The notes: a model not told the origin generated them from the letters alone. DNA of 64,000 nucleotides from Vreelandella zhuhanensis (GCF_009793355.1 NZ_WTKP01000002.1:1-64000); one strand, 5' to 3'. Counted from the first letter of the stretch, positions 17,008 to 26,031 are shown. Made by a program: numbers and translations.

Positions 17008-17808
17008 TCAAGCCTGTTCGCTGGCCGGTTTGGCTGCACCTTCAGCGCCAGCCTCTTCTTCCTTACCACTGTGTTCCGGCGGCAGGTAGATGTTCAGCAT
17101 TTGTTCCAGCACACGTGGGTTCTTGTCGCCTTTTATCGCCAGCACCGCATCGATCCACAGCTGCTGCATCTTGGCTTCCTGATTCATTCGTAACCACAGC
17201 TTTTCAGCAATCGGATTGGCGATCATGGTAGCGATCATCGCCCCGTAAAGCGTGGTCAACAAGGCCACGGCCATGGCCGGACCGATCATGGAAGGTTCAT
17301 TCATGTTGGCCAGCATCTGTACCAGGCCCACCAAGGTTCCGATCATCCCCATGGAAGGCGCCACTTCTCCAAAGGCGGAAAATACCTGGCCCCCAGCTTC
17401 GTTACGCTCCAGCGTCAACAAGCGTTCCTTTCCCATCATTTCTTTGATCATTTCGGCGCTAAAGCCATCCGCCAGCATCTGCAAGCCTTTTTGCAAGAAA
17501 GGCGAACTAACCTCTTGGTCTTCCAGCGCCAGCAGGCCACGCTTACGTGAGATCTTGGAGAGTTCGACCAGCTCTTCAATACTTTCCTGCGTATTGGGCA
17601 ATTGGAATTTAAAGGCCCGGGCCACCGCCTTGAAAGCGAAACGAAACTGCGTCAGGCTGAACTTCGCCAACACCACGAACAAGCTGCCACCCACCACAAG
17701 CAACAACCCGGTAGGATTCATGAAAACCTCAGGCGATGTGCCCAAGACAACGGCAGCGCTGACCAGCACCGCCGCTCCTACCAAACCGATTAGTGTCGCG
17801 AGATCCAC
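17008..17808 (-). CDS. pomA: Sodium-type flagellar stator protein PomA/MotA
   Basis: A 266-residue stator with four membrane helices. It aligns by eye with Vibrio PomA from the first residues (VDLATLIGLVGAA for MDLATLLGLIGG). Matching stretches include NPTGLLLVVGGSLFVVLAKF, RKRGLLALEDQEV, the highly conserved FGEVAPSMGMIGTLVGLVQM and GPAMAVALLTTLYGAM, and NPRVLEQMLNIYL. The start is a GTG at 17808 with GGAG 5 nt upstream; the longer frame to 17886 adds a non-conserved leader. The C-terminus is extended by about 20 Glu/Ala residues. PomA-type features point to Na+ coupling, sensible in a halophile. Confidence 0.88.
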   Translation of the reverse strand: MDLATLIGLVGAAVLVSAAVVLGTSPEVFMNPTGLLLVVGGSLFVVLAKFSLTQFRFAFKAVARAFKFQLPNTQESIEELVELSKISRKRGLLALEDQEVSSPFLQKGLQMLADGFSAEMIKEMMGKERLLTLERNEAGGQVFSAFGEVAPSMGMIGTLVGLVQMLANMNEPSMIGPAMAVALLTTLYGAMIATMIANPIAEKLWLRMNQEAKMQQLWIDAVLAIKGDKNPRVLEQMLNIYLPPEHSGKEEEAGAEGAAKPASEQA

Positions 17809-17974
17809 GGCAACTCCAGAATTTAAAATGTAAGCGCTACGCAACATACGGAAGCAAACAATAAAGAGTCCGCCCAGATACGTCAACGCTACTAATAGAG
17901 CGAATAGATTAAACCTTAAGAATGAGAACTATACAGCTCTTAGTACCAGCGCCATGCAGGATACCACGCAAAAA

Positions 17975-18000
17975 AGCACAGCCATTGAAATGGCTGTGCT
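17975..18000 (-). terminator. Rho-independent terminator downstream of the OsmC gene
   Basis: AGCACAGCCATT pairs with AATGGCTGTGCT. On the minus strand the hairpin is followed by a TTTTTT run. It lies about 97 bp after the OsmC-family stop and marks that transcript's end, well upstream of pomA. Confidence 0.8.
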
Positions 18001-18096
18001 TGTGTCTGGTTATTCAAGTTTTCTTGATGCCCAACAACATCTACTCAGCTAAATATTTATTCATTGCCTTGGTTTGTCAGCCAACGTAGCCGTCGA

Positions 18097-18519
18097 TTAC
18101 ACCAACTGCGCTTCCATGGTGATTTCCGCATTCAGCGCTTTGGATACCGGGCAGTTGACCTTGGCCGCTTCCGCTGCCTTCTTGAAATCATCTTCGCTGA
18201 TTCCACTAATGGAGGCCTTGACCTTCAGATGAATCTTGGAAATTTCGAAGCCTTCATCGGTTTTTGACAGCATGACAGCCGCCTGGGTATCGATGGACGT
18301 CGGCTCATAGCCGTCTTCGCCCAGAATCATGGAAAGTGCCATGGAGAAACACCCCGCATGCGCAGCACCGATCAGCTCTTCCGGATTGGTGCCCTTTTCC
18401 TCTTCAAAGCGTGTGCCGAACGAATAGGGATTGGCATCCAGAACACCACTTTCGGTCGATACCGTGCCTTTACCCGCTTTCAGGCTACCTTCCCAATGTG
18501 CAGTGGCATGACGATCCAT
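18097..18519 (-). CDS. osmC: OsmC-type peroxiredoxin
   Basis: A 140-residue thiol peroxidase that reduces organic hydroperoxides. The two active cysteines are Cys57 in AAHAGCFSMAL and Cys123 in VNCPVSKAL. FGTRFEEEKGTNPEELIGAA is the usual surrounding sequence and points to the OsmC rather than the Ohr branch. The chosen ATG at 18519 has GAGGAG upstream; the frame open to 18645 is an extension without a site. It is a single-gene unit closed by the hairpin at 17975-18000. OsmC genes are normally induced by osmotic and stationary-phase stress. Confidence 0.9.
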   Translation of the reverse strand: MDRHATAHWEGSLKAGKGTVSTESGVLDANPYSFGTRFEEEKGTNPEELIGAAHAGCFSMALSMILGEDGYEPTSIDTQAAVMLSKTDEGFEISKIHLKVKASISGISEDDFKKAAEAAKVNCPVSKALNAEITMEAQLV

Positions 18520-18732
18520 GCGTTTCTCCTCAATATTGTCAGCAGAAATGAATTGCCGACACTCACCGTAAAGTGCCGACACTGCCTTTATCAAGGTAGC
18601 TGATGTAATTCCTTTTGTATGTTTCTGTGTGAACACACTATGCAAGCCGGCAAAAAATCAGCACCAGCCTACTTCCCTAGCCTGTCTATCGAACGTAACC
18701 TTATCCATTAGCCAATTAACAAAGGAGGCGGC

Positions 18733-19635
18733 ATGTCAGCTGCTGATACCTTGCGCCTGCTGCTGCTGTCTTCCTTGTGGGGCATGTCGTTCATTTTCAT
18801 GCGGGTCGCGGTACCCGAGTTCGGCCCGGTACCGCTGATCATGGTGCGCATGGGCATCGGTGCCCTGCTGTTAATCCCTTTACTGTTCAGCCTGCGCTAC
18901 TTCAAGCTGATGTGGGAACACAAAGGCTCTTTATTGTTGCTGGGTGTGATCAACCATGTGCTGCCGTTTACGCTGTTGGCTCTGGCGACCACACGCCTGG
19001 AAGCTGGGTTTACCTCCTTGATCAATGCCACCACACCAATCTTCACTGCCCTGCTGGGAGCGTTGTTCTTCACTACCCCGGTTCAGCGCCAACAATATCT
19101 GGGCTTGGCCATGGCCTTCTTCGGTGTCTATGTGCTTTCGGCCAATCGTCTGGATTTCGCCTTGGGCGGTGATGGCTGGTTCATCCTGGCGGTGCTCGGC
19201 GCCACCTTCTGCTACGGCATTGCCGGCAACTATTCCAAGACCTACCTTTCGCACCTGCCCATTCGCGTCCTGGCTGCGGGCAGCACCAGCATGTCCGCCC
19301 TGGTCCTGCTTGTTCCCGGCATTCTGCTGTGGCCCAGCGAACCGATCAGCCTTTTGGGTTGGAGCAACGCCGTAGCGCTCGCGGTACTCAGCACCACCCT
19401 GGCGTTCTTGCTCTACTTCGGCCTCATTGCCAGTGCCGGGGCCACTGCCACGTCCACCGTTACCTTCCTGGTACCGGTCAGCGCTTTGTTATGGGGCTAC
19501 TTGCTACTGGACGAGACACTCAGTTTGCAGCTTATCGCCGGCATGGCGATCACCTTGCTCGGCACTGCCATCGCTACCAAATTGCTGCGCTTGCGTCGCA
19601 AGACACCGGTTACCCCCAAGTATCCCCCACTTTGA
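18733..19635 (+). CDS. EamA-family (DMT) inner-membrane transporter
   Basis: A 300-residue carrier with about ten hydrophobic helices in two EamA repeats (roughly residues 5-135 and 150-285). The starts of the repeats, LLLSSLWGMSFIFMRVAVPE and LGATFCYGIAGNYSKTYL, are typical, as is the basic C-terminal tail LLRLRRKTPVTPKYPPL. Such proteins export amino acids, amines or drug-like metabolites; the substrate is not evident. A strong AAAGGAGG site lies before the ATG. The last codons overlap, on the opposite strand, a decayed fragment described at 19640-19850. Confidence 0.85.
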   Translation: MSAADTLRLLLLSSLWGMSFIFMRVAVPEFGPVPLIMVRMGIGALLLIPLLFSLRYFKLMWEHKGSLLLLGVINHVLPFTLLALATTRLEAGFTSLINATTPIFTALLGALFFTTPVQRQQYLGLAMAFFGVYVLSANRLDFALGGDGWFILAVLGATFCYGIAGNYSKTYLSHLPIRVLAAGSTSMSALVLLVPGILLWPSEPISLLGWSNAVALAVLSTTLAFLLYFGLIASAGATATSTVTFLVPVSALLWGYLLLDETLSLQLIAGMAITLLGTAIATKLLRLRRKTPVTPKYPPL

Positions 19636-19639
19636 TGAC

Positions 19640-19850
19640 CTGCCCTTCGCCTTCCAGCAAGATGGCGTTGCGGCCAAAATAAGCGCCTTTGAGCGTCGGT
19701 TGATTGCCAATTTCGATCAGACTTTTCAAATACGATCGTGGAGATCACCACCGTCGCCACGATCAAGTGGCCTTCTTCGGGAAAACGTTCCGCTGCCAAT
19801 AGTGCCATGCCCATCGCCGCACCGGCCTGGGCATCAGTGCCAACCAAGGT
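19640..19850 (-). pseudogene. Decayed fragments: antiporter C-terminus joined to a MOSC-like tail
   Basis: Minus-strand bases 19725-19850 encode GAAMGMALLAAERFPEEGHL and VVISTIVFE, which resembles the last helices of the intact antiporter next door (VALGLALLVEERFPEVGSKI and IGSTIIFE). About at 19735 the homology passes into another frame reading LIEIGNQPTLKGAYFGRNAI and GQVIKVGD, to a stop at 19610-19612. That tail looks like the end of a MOSC-type domain, but the resemblance is weak. Neither piece has a start. This seems a rearrangement scar, not a gene. Confidence 0.5.
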
Positions 19851-19893
19851 AATCACGCATAGAGATCCGGTCGTAAATTGAATTGTCAACCTG

Positions 19894-21087
19894 TCACGAG
19901 GGGATTTCCCCCGCCCTTTTCAATCGCCAACGCACAAATATCGGCCCCAACAGCTCAAAAATGATTGTGGAGCCAATCACAAGAGGCAGTATCTTGCTAC
20001 CTACCTCCGGAAACCTTTCTTCCACCAACAATGCCAGCCCCAGTGCCACACCGGCCTGGGATAGAAGGCACCAGCCCACATTACGACGCACAACCGAGTC
20101 GGCGCCGGCTACCGAGGACGCCAAGGCACCGCCTCCGATAAGTCCGATAGTACGAGATACAATGTATACCGCCCCGATCATTCCCAGCGATGGCAGCATG
20201 CCGATATCCATCTTAAAACCTGCCAAGAGAAAGAACATCACCATAAAAGGCTCAATGGCTCCCTTGATATCACTGAATGGCCGCTTATAGTGCTTGGCAC
20301 GATTCGCCACGGTGGCGCCCAGTGCCATGCAGGCCAGCAGATAGGAAATGTTCAGCCATAGGGCCAGGCCCCCGCAAAGCAGAACGAAGCCTGATGCTTC
20401 CAGCAAAGTCGGCTCACCTTTGCGCATGTGCCCGGTCATCAAGGCCATGGGGAAACCAAGGATTACGCCCAGGGCAATACCGCCGAAAACCTCCCAAATA
20501 GCGGAAAGCATCCAACCTAAGGGGGCCATGTCACTGTTCAAGGCTTGGGCCAGGACCAGTAAAATGCTGAAGAGAATGACGCCCCAAGCATCATCGATGG
20601 CAACTACGCCAAGCACGATGCCACTGAGCGGGCCGCTGGCACCTTCTTCATTTATAACATCGAGGGTTGCGGCCGGCGCCGAGGCGGGAGCCATGGCTGC
20701 CAGCAATAAGCCCATGACAGGATCAAGACCAATGAGCTGAGTTGCCAGAAAGACAGCGACGGCCGCTGACAGCACTTCACCGATAGATATTATCAGTACC
20801 TTACGCCCGGAACGCTTCAGTTCCCGGCCCATGAAACGCTCACCCAGCAGAAAGCCGACCATTGCCAGTGCAAGATGAGTCACTTGATCAAACCAGCTGG
20901 AGACTTGATCCGGAACAAGATCAAGCATATCAGGCCCAGCAATCACGCCAATGACCAGCAGTAGAGAAACCCGAGGAATGCCCGTTTTTTCCCCCGCGAC
21001 ATGAGCAAACCAGCCGGTCAGAAGCAGGACACCAAAAATAAGGGTAAGCGGGATATGCCCTGAAACATGCAATATCTCGTGTTGCAT
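19894..21087 (-). CDS. CPA2-type cation/proton antiporter
   Basis: A 397-residue inner-membrane antiporter with about twelve hydrophobic segments. Diagnostic regions are LLLVIGVIAGPDMLDLVP, the FLLGERFMGRELK segment and MAPASAPAATLDVINEEGAS, in which a TD or ND motif would normally supply the ion-binding acid. The core VAIDDAWGVILFSILLV carries the Asp pair typical of NhaA/CPA2 carriers. Exchange of Na+ or K+ for protons is the family role. The ATG at 21087 has GGAGAGG upstream; 12 further in-frame codons lie before it. A decayed relative of its C-terminus lies immediately downstream. Confidence 0.85.
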   Translation of the reverse strand: MQHEILHVSGHIPLTLIFGVLLLTGWFAHVAGEKTGIPRVSLLLVIGVIAGPDMLDLVPDQVSSWFDQVTHLALAMVGFLLGERFMGRELKRSGRKVLIISIGEVLSAAVAVFLATQLIGLDPVMGLLLAAMAPASAPAATLDVINEEGASGPLSGIVLGVVAIDDAWGVILFSILLVLAQALNSDMAPLGWMLSAIWEVFGGIALGVILGFPMALMTGHMRKGEPTLLEASGFVLLCGGLALWLNISYLLACMALGATVANRAKHYKRPFSDIKGAIEPFMVMFFLLAGFKMDIGMLPSLGMIGAVYIVSRTIGLIGGGALASSVAGADSVVRRNVGWCLLSQAGVALGLALLVEERFPEVGSKILPLVIGSTIIFELLGPIFVRWRLKRAGEIPS

Positions 21088-21482
21088 CAGGCCTCTCCGA
21101 AGCGAATCAAGCCATGCAAGCAATACCTCTCGTCACCGGAAGCTATCTTCCATACCGGCTGGCTGCTACGGAGATAGTCTGCACTTTTCATGAGTCGGAG
21201 AAGATGACACAAATCTTCCATAACGATATTTTTTTCACCCAGGTGGTTTCTAATTTATCGGCACAGCACCATCAAATGCCTGACATCATATGGTTTTTAA
21301 CCGAAGTATCCTCTCTACAGACTGGATCAATTTTTTCGGGTGTCAACGGCAACCCGATCGGCAGATCACACCAATACCAGCACCAATAATGCAGAGGTAC
21401 TGGAAGCCATATGACTCACCTGTTCTTCCAGATAGAGCTGGAACTTTTCCATCGAGACCATCCTTGTTCAGACCGTCCTTGT
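21088..21482. other. 395-bp intergenic stretch without a recognisable gene
   Basis: No frame here looks coding. The DNA is clearly richer in A+T than its surroundings (around 21220-21300) and must contain the antiporter promoter, but I cannot place -35 and -10 boxes with confidence. The right end carries the 15-bp tandem pair at 21456-21485. Confidence 0.5.
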
Positions 21483-21485
21483 TCA
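21456..21485 (-). repeat. 15-bp tandem pair across the GGDEF-EAL stop codon
   Basis: GACCATCCTTGTTCA and GACCGTCCTTGTTCA differ at one base; AACC follows. The stop of the minus-strand gene lies in the second copy. Confidence 0.85.
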
Positions 21486-23171
21486 AACCAAAAGCGACTC
21501 ACGACGCCCGCCATAGGCGTCACACCAGTCCCTGTATTTTTTCGCGGGCAACGCCTTTGAGTAAAGAAAGCCCTGGGCCTGGTCACAGCCCAACTCTCGC
21601 AGTGCACGATGCTGCGCCAACGTCTCGACACCTTCTGCGGTGACCTCCAACTCTAGCGCATGGCCGACGTTGATCAGACAAGCGACAAGCTTGCGTGAGC
21701 GTTCACTTACCGCCAGATCATCTATGAAAGCTTTATCGATCTTGAGACCGGTTATGGGAAGGTACTGCAGATATTCGAAAGAGGAAAATCCGGTACCGAA
21801 ATCATCAATGCTAACCCTAAAGCCAAAGCGTCGCAGTCGCTCCAACGCACGCTTGGTGGCCACCATATCGAGCATTAACGCACTTTCGGTAATTTCAATT
21901 TCCAGGCGTGAAGGTGCCAGGTCCAACTGCTTGACCAACGCTTCCAGTTCGTCGAGCAAGTCATCATCGAGCAAATTTCGCACCGAGAAATTGATGCTGA
22001 TCACGCCCTCATTCTCAAGAGCGAATTGACACGCCTCACCGATCACAAAATGCGTGACCGGTGAGATCAGCGTAGTATTTTCCACCTTGGGCATGAACAT
22101 TGCCGGTGCGAGAAATTCGCCGCTCTTATTGCGCCAGCGAATCAGCCCCTCATTGCCACACACATGACCATCGGCAAGGCGTACTTTGGGCTGAAAATGC
22201 AGCTCGAATTGCTTGAGCTCAAGGCCGGTGCGTACCTGTGAGATCAATGCAATGGTTTCCATGCTGCGCTGCGTTAAGGACGAGTCGTAATGGCAATGCG
22301 AACGCTGCTTTTCGGTCGCCGAAAACAAGGCGATGCGTGCCTGGCGAAGTAACTCACCGGGGTCCGAAAGGCTATCCTGTGGCGAAAGACTGCTCCCCAT
22401 AACAAGTTGCACGCGTACCGGCACCCCGCGCACGATGATGTTTTCTTCACCAAGATCGATCAAGCGTTGAGCCATTCGCTCGATGCAAGCGCGATCGACG
22501 CCGCTCACCACCACGGCAAGCTCCGCACCGCTGAAACGGTAGATACCCACACTCTGAGAGCCGAATTGATCGAAACGTCGACCTATTTCGGCCACCAGCT
22601 CGTCAGAGGCATCCATACCCATTGCTTCGAGAACGTCGGTTATATCAACCAGCCGCACCAGCACTAAACCCACCTGCGCCTTGAGGGATGCCGTCTTCAA
22701 TGCATGGCTGAGGTGCTTCTGGAGCGCGACTCGGTTAGGTAGACCCGACCCAGGGTCGGTACGCATCAATGTCTCTCGAGAAGCATAGGTGTGGCGCAAC
22801 CTGCTGAAAAGAAAACCTGAAAACCCTCCGATCAAAAGATACATGGTTAAGCGTACCAACCAGCTGGCGGTATTTTGCGAAACGTTGCCGCTCACATCGA
22901 GCGGCATGATTGCCATCGACCACCCTGCCGCCAAGGCTACCAGGAGCGCGCCGTACATCCCATACCACGAAGCCCCCAGCAGCACCGGCAAGAGCATCAG
23001 ATAAGAATAGGCGTAGCGTGTGCCACCCGTTGCATAAACAATCAGAGTGCCCAATGCTAGAAGAATCATCAGCACAACAATCCGCAAGGCCGTCCGGCAG
23101 AATTCCGGCCAATCCTGCCAGTGAAAAACATCGGTTAACGGATGGCTTGAAGCCTTGGGGAAGCTAACCAT
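21483..23171 (-). CDS. Membrane GGDEF-EAL protein with a degenerate GGDEF site
   Basis: A 562-residue protein. Three to four membrane segments at about 25-130 resemble a MASE-like or DUF4118-like sensor, then a GGDEF domain (about 135-290) and an EAL domain (about 310-550). The catalytic GGDEF is replaced by SGAEL in YRFSGAELAVVV, so cyclase activity is not expected. The EAL domain reads EGLIRW for EALLRW but keeps INFSVRNLL, EITESALM, IDDFGTGFSSFEYL, LKIDKAFIDDL and AEGVET, so cyclic-di-GMP phosphodiesterase activity is plausible. AAAGGAG lies upstream of the ATG. The stop codon falls inside a 15-bp tandem pair (21456-21485). Confidence 0.88.
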   Translation of the reverse strand: MVSFPKASSHPLTDVFHWQDWPEFCRTALRIVVLMILLALGTLIVYATGGTRYAYSYLMLLPVLLGASWYGMYGALLVALAAGWSMAIMPLDVSGNVSQNTASWLVRLTMYLLIGGFSGFLFSRLRHTYASRETLMRTDPGSGLPNRVALQKHLSHALKTASLKAQVGLVLVRLVDITDVLEAMGMDASDELVAEIGRRFDQFGSQSVGIYRFSGAELAVVVSGVDRACIERMAQRLIDLGEENIIVRGVPVRVQLVMGSSLSPQDSLSDPGELLRQARIALFSATEKQRSHCHYDSSLTQRSMETIALISQVRTGLELKQFELHFQPKVRLADGHVCGNEGLIRWRNKSGEFLAPAMFMPKVENTTLISPVTHFVIGEACQFALENEGVISINFSVRNLLDDDLLDELEALVKQLDLAPSRLEIEITESALMLDMVATKRALERLRRFGFRVSIDDFGTGFSSFEYLQYLPITGLKIDKAFIDDLAVSERSRKLVACLINVGHALELEVTAEGVETLAQHRALRELGCDQAQGFLYSKALPAKKYRDWCDAYGGRRESLLV

Positions 23172-23288
23172 TTCACAACTCCTTTTGGTGTCACTTCGGC
23201 CAATGGAAAGGCAAGCAAGGCATAGTTTTTCGTTTAACCCTTACAGCCTAGTAAACTAAATCATATTTATCCTTGGGGAGGAAACTCC

Positions 23289-24167
23289 ATGAGCGACGAG
23301 ACCTACACGCCACTCCGCGTCTGGAAATGGGAACCGGGCAACGGCGGTAAATTTGCCAATATCAACCGCCCCGAAGCCGGAGTCACCCATGAAAAATCGC
23401 TCCCCCTAGGCAAACATCCGCTTCAACTTTATTCCCTGGCCACACCCAACGGGGTCAAGGTCACCATTTTGCTGGAGGAACTGCTGGCACTGGGTTTCGA
23501 AGGAGCCGAATACGATGCTCATCTCATCCAGATTACCGAAGGGGACCAGTTCAGCAGTGGCTTCGTGGAGGTCAACCCCAACTCCAAGATTCCCGCTCTG
23601 CTGGACCAGAGCATGACCCCGCCCCAGCGGGTATTCGAGTCCGGCGCCATTCTGCTTTATCTGGCGGAAAAGTTTGGCGCCTTCCTGCCCAAGGATATCG
23701 CCAAGCGCACCGAATGCCTCTCCTGGCTGTTCTGGCAAATGGGCAGCGCCCCGATGCTGGGCGGCGGTTTCGGTCATTTCTACGCCTATGCGCCGGAGAA
23801 ATACCAGTATCCGATCGACCGCTACACCATGGAGGTGAAGCGTCAGCTCGACGTCCTGGATCGACAATTAGCCGATCAGCGGTTTATTGCGGGCGCGGAC
23901 TATACGATCGCCGATATGGCGATTTGGCCCTGGTACGGCGCTCTAGTGACCAACCAGGTATACGAAGCCGCTGAATTTCTCGACGCCCATACCTACAAGA
24001 ACGTGCTGCGCTGGACCGAGGAAATTGCCCAGCGCCCGGCGGTACAACGTGGCCGCATGGTCAACCGTACCTGGGGCGAACCCCATGAACAGCTGCATGA
24101 GCGCCACGCCGCCAGCGACTTCGAGCATAAGACCCAAGATAAGCTGCAGGAAAAAGTTAATGGATAG
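23289..24167 (+). CDS. yghU: Glutathione S-transferase family disulfide-bond reductase YghU
   Basis: A 292-residue Nu-class GST, near-identical in plan to E. coli YghU. Matching stretches are FANINRPEAGVTHEK, GKHPLQLYSLATPNGVKVTI, DQFSSGFVEVNPNSKIPALL, VFESGAILLYLAEKFG, MLGGGFGHFYAYAP, GADYTIADMAIWPWYGALV and the C-terminal EQLHERHAASDFE. YghU binds two glutathiones per site and has GSH-dependent disulfide reductase and peroxidase activity. GGGGAGGA precedes the ATG. The gene is a single unit closed by a strong hairpin at 24173-24196. Confidence 0.93.
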   Translation: MSDETYTPLRVWKWEPGNGGKFANINRPEAGVTHEKSLPLGKHPLQLYSLATPNGVKVTILLEELLALGFEGAEYDAHLIQITEGDQFSSGFVEVNPNSKIPALLDQSMTPPQRVFESGAILLYLAEKFGAFLPKDIAKRTECLSWLFWQMGSAPMLGGGFGHFYAYAPEKYQYPIDRYTMEVKRQLDVLDRQLADQRFIAGADYTIADMAIWPWYGALVTNQVYEAAEFLDAHTYKNVLRWTEEIAQRPAVQRGRMVNRTWGEPHEQLHERHAASDFEHKTQDKLQEKVNG

Positions 24168-24172
24168 CATGC

Positions 24173-24196
24173 AAAACGGCCCGTCAGGGCCGTTTT
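24173..24196 (+). terminator. Rho-independent terminator of yghU
   Basis: AAAACGGCCC pairs with GGGCCGTTTT around a GTCA loop, with the T-run continuing on the plus strand. It begins 6 bp after the yghU stop. The symmetric A/T flanks allow action in both directions. Confidence 0.88.
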
Positions 24197-24213
24197 TAGC
24201 TTTGTTGAATAAA

Positions 24214-24244
24214 AAACGGCAATGGGGTTATTCCCACTGCCGTT
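24214..24244 (-). terminator. Rho-independent terminator of the acyl-CoA operon
   Basis: On the minus strand AACGGCAGTGGG pairs with CCCATTGCCGTT (one mismatch) and is followed by TTTTTT. It lies about 20 bp beyond the enoyl-CoA hydratase stop and back-to-back with the yghU terminator. Confidence 0.8.
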
Positions 24245-24264
24245 GATCGAGTTGTTTCTCAAGC

Positions 24265-25038
24265 TCAGAAGTTGGGCTTGCGCTTCTCAACAAAGGCGCC
24301 CATGCCTTCGCTTTGCTCTTCACCGGCAAAGCACAGCGCGAACAGGCTGGTCTCAAGTGCCAAGGCACTGCTGAGATCCTGGTCCATACCATCGTGAACG
24401 GCTTGCTTGGCGTTACGTACCGCCTGGGGGCCGTTGCCGGAAAGCTGTTTGGTCAACTCATCGGCATAGGCATCAAGCTCCGCCTGAGGCATCACCCGGT
24501 TGACCAGACCGATACGCAGGGCTTCCTCGGCATTGATCTTGCGGCCAGTGGTGACCAGGTCAATCGCCATGGCCGGGCCGACACGCCGCGGTAAGCGCTG
24601 GGTGCCGCCGAAACCGGGAATCACACCCAGCAAGACTTCCGGCTGGCCGAATACCGCGTTATCGCTGGCTACCGCCCAGTCGCAGGCCAACGCCAGTTCG
24701 CAGCCGCCGCCAAGGCAAAACCCGTTCACCAAGGCGACCACCGGCACCGGTAGCTCTTCCAGACGCTTGATGGTACGCAGGGCTTGAGAGGCGAACGCTC
24801 GTGCTTGCTCTGGGGTCTTGTCGCGCATTTCGGTGATATCGGCACCGGCAACAAAAGATTTCTCACCGGCACCGGTAATCAGCACGGCGCGCAGATCAGG
24901 GTGCGCTTCCAGCTCGACCAGATGCGCTTCCAGGGCGCTCAATACGTCGCTGTTGAGCGCATTCAGGGCCTTGGGGCGAGTGATGGTCAGGCGGACGACA
25001 CCATCGTTATCGACTTTTTCGATCACAGCTTCGCTCAT
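24265..25038 (-). CDS. Enoyl-CoA hydratase/crotonase-family protein
   Basis: A 257-residue crotonase. The CoA-binding and oxyanion stretches are SFVAGADITEM and NGFCLGGGCELALACDWAV, and both catalytic-type glutamates are placed as in hydratases (CELALACD and FGQPEVLLGVIPGFGGTQRL). It should hydrate trans-2-enoyl-CoA; in the present context methylthioacryloyl-CoA (DmdD role) is another candidate. The ATG at 25038 follows AAGGAG; the longer frame to 25110 covers three roughly 15-bp repeats (25056-25100) in the leader. It is the last gene of a four-gene run closed by the hairpin at 24214-24244. Confidence 0.9.
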   Translation of the reverse strand: MSEAVIEKVDNDGVVRLTITRPKALNALNSDVLSALEAHLVELEAHPDLRAVLITGAGEKSFVAGADITEMRDKTPEQARAFASQALRTIKRLEELPVPVVALVNGFCLGGGCELALACDWAVASDNAVFGQPEVLLGVIPGFGGTQRLPRRVGPAMAIDLVTTGRKINAEEALRIGLVNRVMPQAELDAYADELTKQLSGNGPQAVRNAKQAVHDGMDQDLSSALALETSLFALCFAGEEQSEGMGAFVEKRKPNF

Positions 25039-25055
25039 ACAGGGGCTCCTTGCGT

Positions 25056-25100
25056 TGTTATTAAAAACACTGTTATTAAGAATGGCTACTAAAAAAGGTT
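25056..25100 (-). repeat. Three roughly 15-bp tandem units in the enoyl-CoA hydratase leader
   Basis: TGTTATTAAAAACAC, TGTTATTAAGAATGG and CTACTAAAAAAGGTT (plus strand) follow without gap. The first two share 11 of 15 bases; the third is weaker. They lie directly before the hydratase ribosome site. Confidence 0.7.
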
Positions 25101-25167
25101 CACCCACCAACCCTAGCGAACGCTTGGTTGGTAGGCAATCACTTCTTTGGTCGTCTCCCTTCAGGGC

Positions 25168-26016
25168 TTAGTCGTAACGGTGGAAGCCCCGGCCGGTTTT
25201 ACGTCCCAGATAGCCCGCGTCCACCATGCGCTTGAGCAGTGGGCAAGGCCGATATTTAGGATCGCCGAAACCATCCTGCAATACATTCATGATCGCCAGG
25301 CAGACATCCAGACCAATCAAATCCGCTAACGCCAAGGGCCCCATGGGGTGAGCGGCGCCCAGCTTCATGGCGGCATCCACCGCCTCCGGCGTCGCGGCAC
25401 CCTCTTGCACCAGGAAAGCGGCTTCGTTGATCATCGGCACCAGCAGGCGGTTGACCGCAAAGCCGGGAGAATCGCCCACCGGTACCGCGGTCTTGCCCAA
25501 TGCCTCGGCCAGGCGTTCGATACGCTCCACCGTGGCGTCACTGGTCTGTTCGGCGCGAATCACTTCCACCAGCTTGAGTACCGGTACCGGGTTGAAGAAG
25601 TGCATGCCCACCACGCGTTCAGGGCGTTCGCACACCGCCGCCAGCCGCGTCAGCGAAAGCGATGAGGTGTTGGAGGCGAGAATCGCGTCGCTGCTCAGGT
25701 GGCTCAAGTCGCGGAACAGTTTTTCCTTCAAGGCGGGCTGTTCGGGCGCGGCTTCGATAATCACCTCGCAGTCGCTCAATGCATCCAGCGCGGTGGAGGT
25801 GGAAAGACGCGCCAGGGCGGCATTCTTGTCGGCCTCGCTGAGTTTGTCCTTGGCCACCAGCTTGCTCAAGCCTTTTTCAATGTTGCTGTGGGCTCGGCCC
25901 AGCTGTTCATCGGCCACATCGTAAAGCTGGGCATCGAAGCCACTTGAGATCAAGACTTGGGCAATCCCTTGGCCCATGGTGCCGGCGCCGACGACGCCAA
26001 TCGCTTTATCACTCAT
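25168..26016 (-). CDS. 3-hydroxybutyryl-CoA / 3-hydroxyacyl-CoA dehydrogenase
   Basis: A 282-residue NAD-dependent dehydrogenase of the PaaH/Hbd type. The N-terminal Rossmann motif is IGVVGAGTMGQGIAQV (6-21). The catalytic His lies in VGMHFFNPVPVLKLVEVI and the acidic partner nearby. Further matches are IEAAPEQPALKEKLF, ASNTSSLS, GDSPGFAVNRLLVPMINEA, the dimer helix HPMGPLALADLIGLDV and the terminal GYLGRKTGRGFHRYD. A GGGAGAG site precedes the ATG. It is between the ligase and the hydratase in one operon, consistent with the third step of beta-oxidation. Confidence 0.93.
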   Translation of the reverse strand: MSDKAIGVVGAGTMGQGIAQVLISSGFDAQLYDVADEQLGRAHSNIEKGLSKLVAKDKLSEADKNAALARLSTSTALDALSDCEVIIEAAPEQPALKEKLFRDLSHLSSDAILASNTSSLSLTRLAAVCERPERVVGMHFFNPVPVLKLVEVIRAEQTSDATVERIERLAEALGKTAVPVGDSPGFAVNRLLVPMINEAAFLVQEGAATPEAVDAAMKLGAAHPMGPLALADLIGLDVCLAIMNVLQDGFGDPKYRPCPLLKRMVDAGYLGRKTGRGFHRYD

Positions 26017-26031
26017 CTTGCTCTCCCTGGA

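Noticed and set aside
24173..24244. Hairpin pair as a small RNA or attachment site
   Set aside because: Two back-to-back terminators between convergent genes explain them fully.
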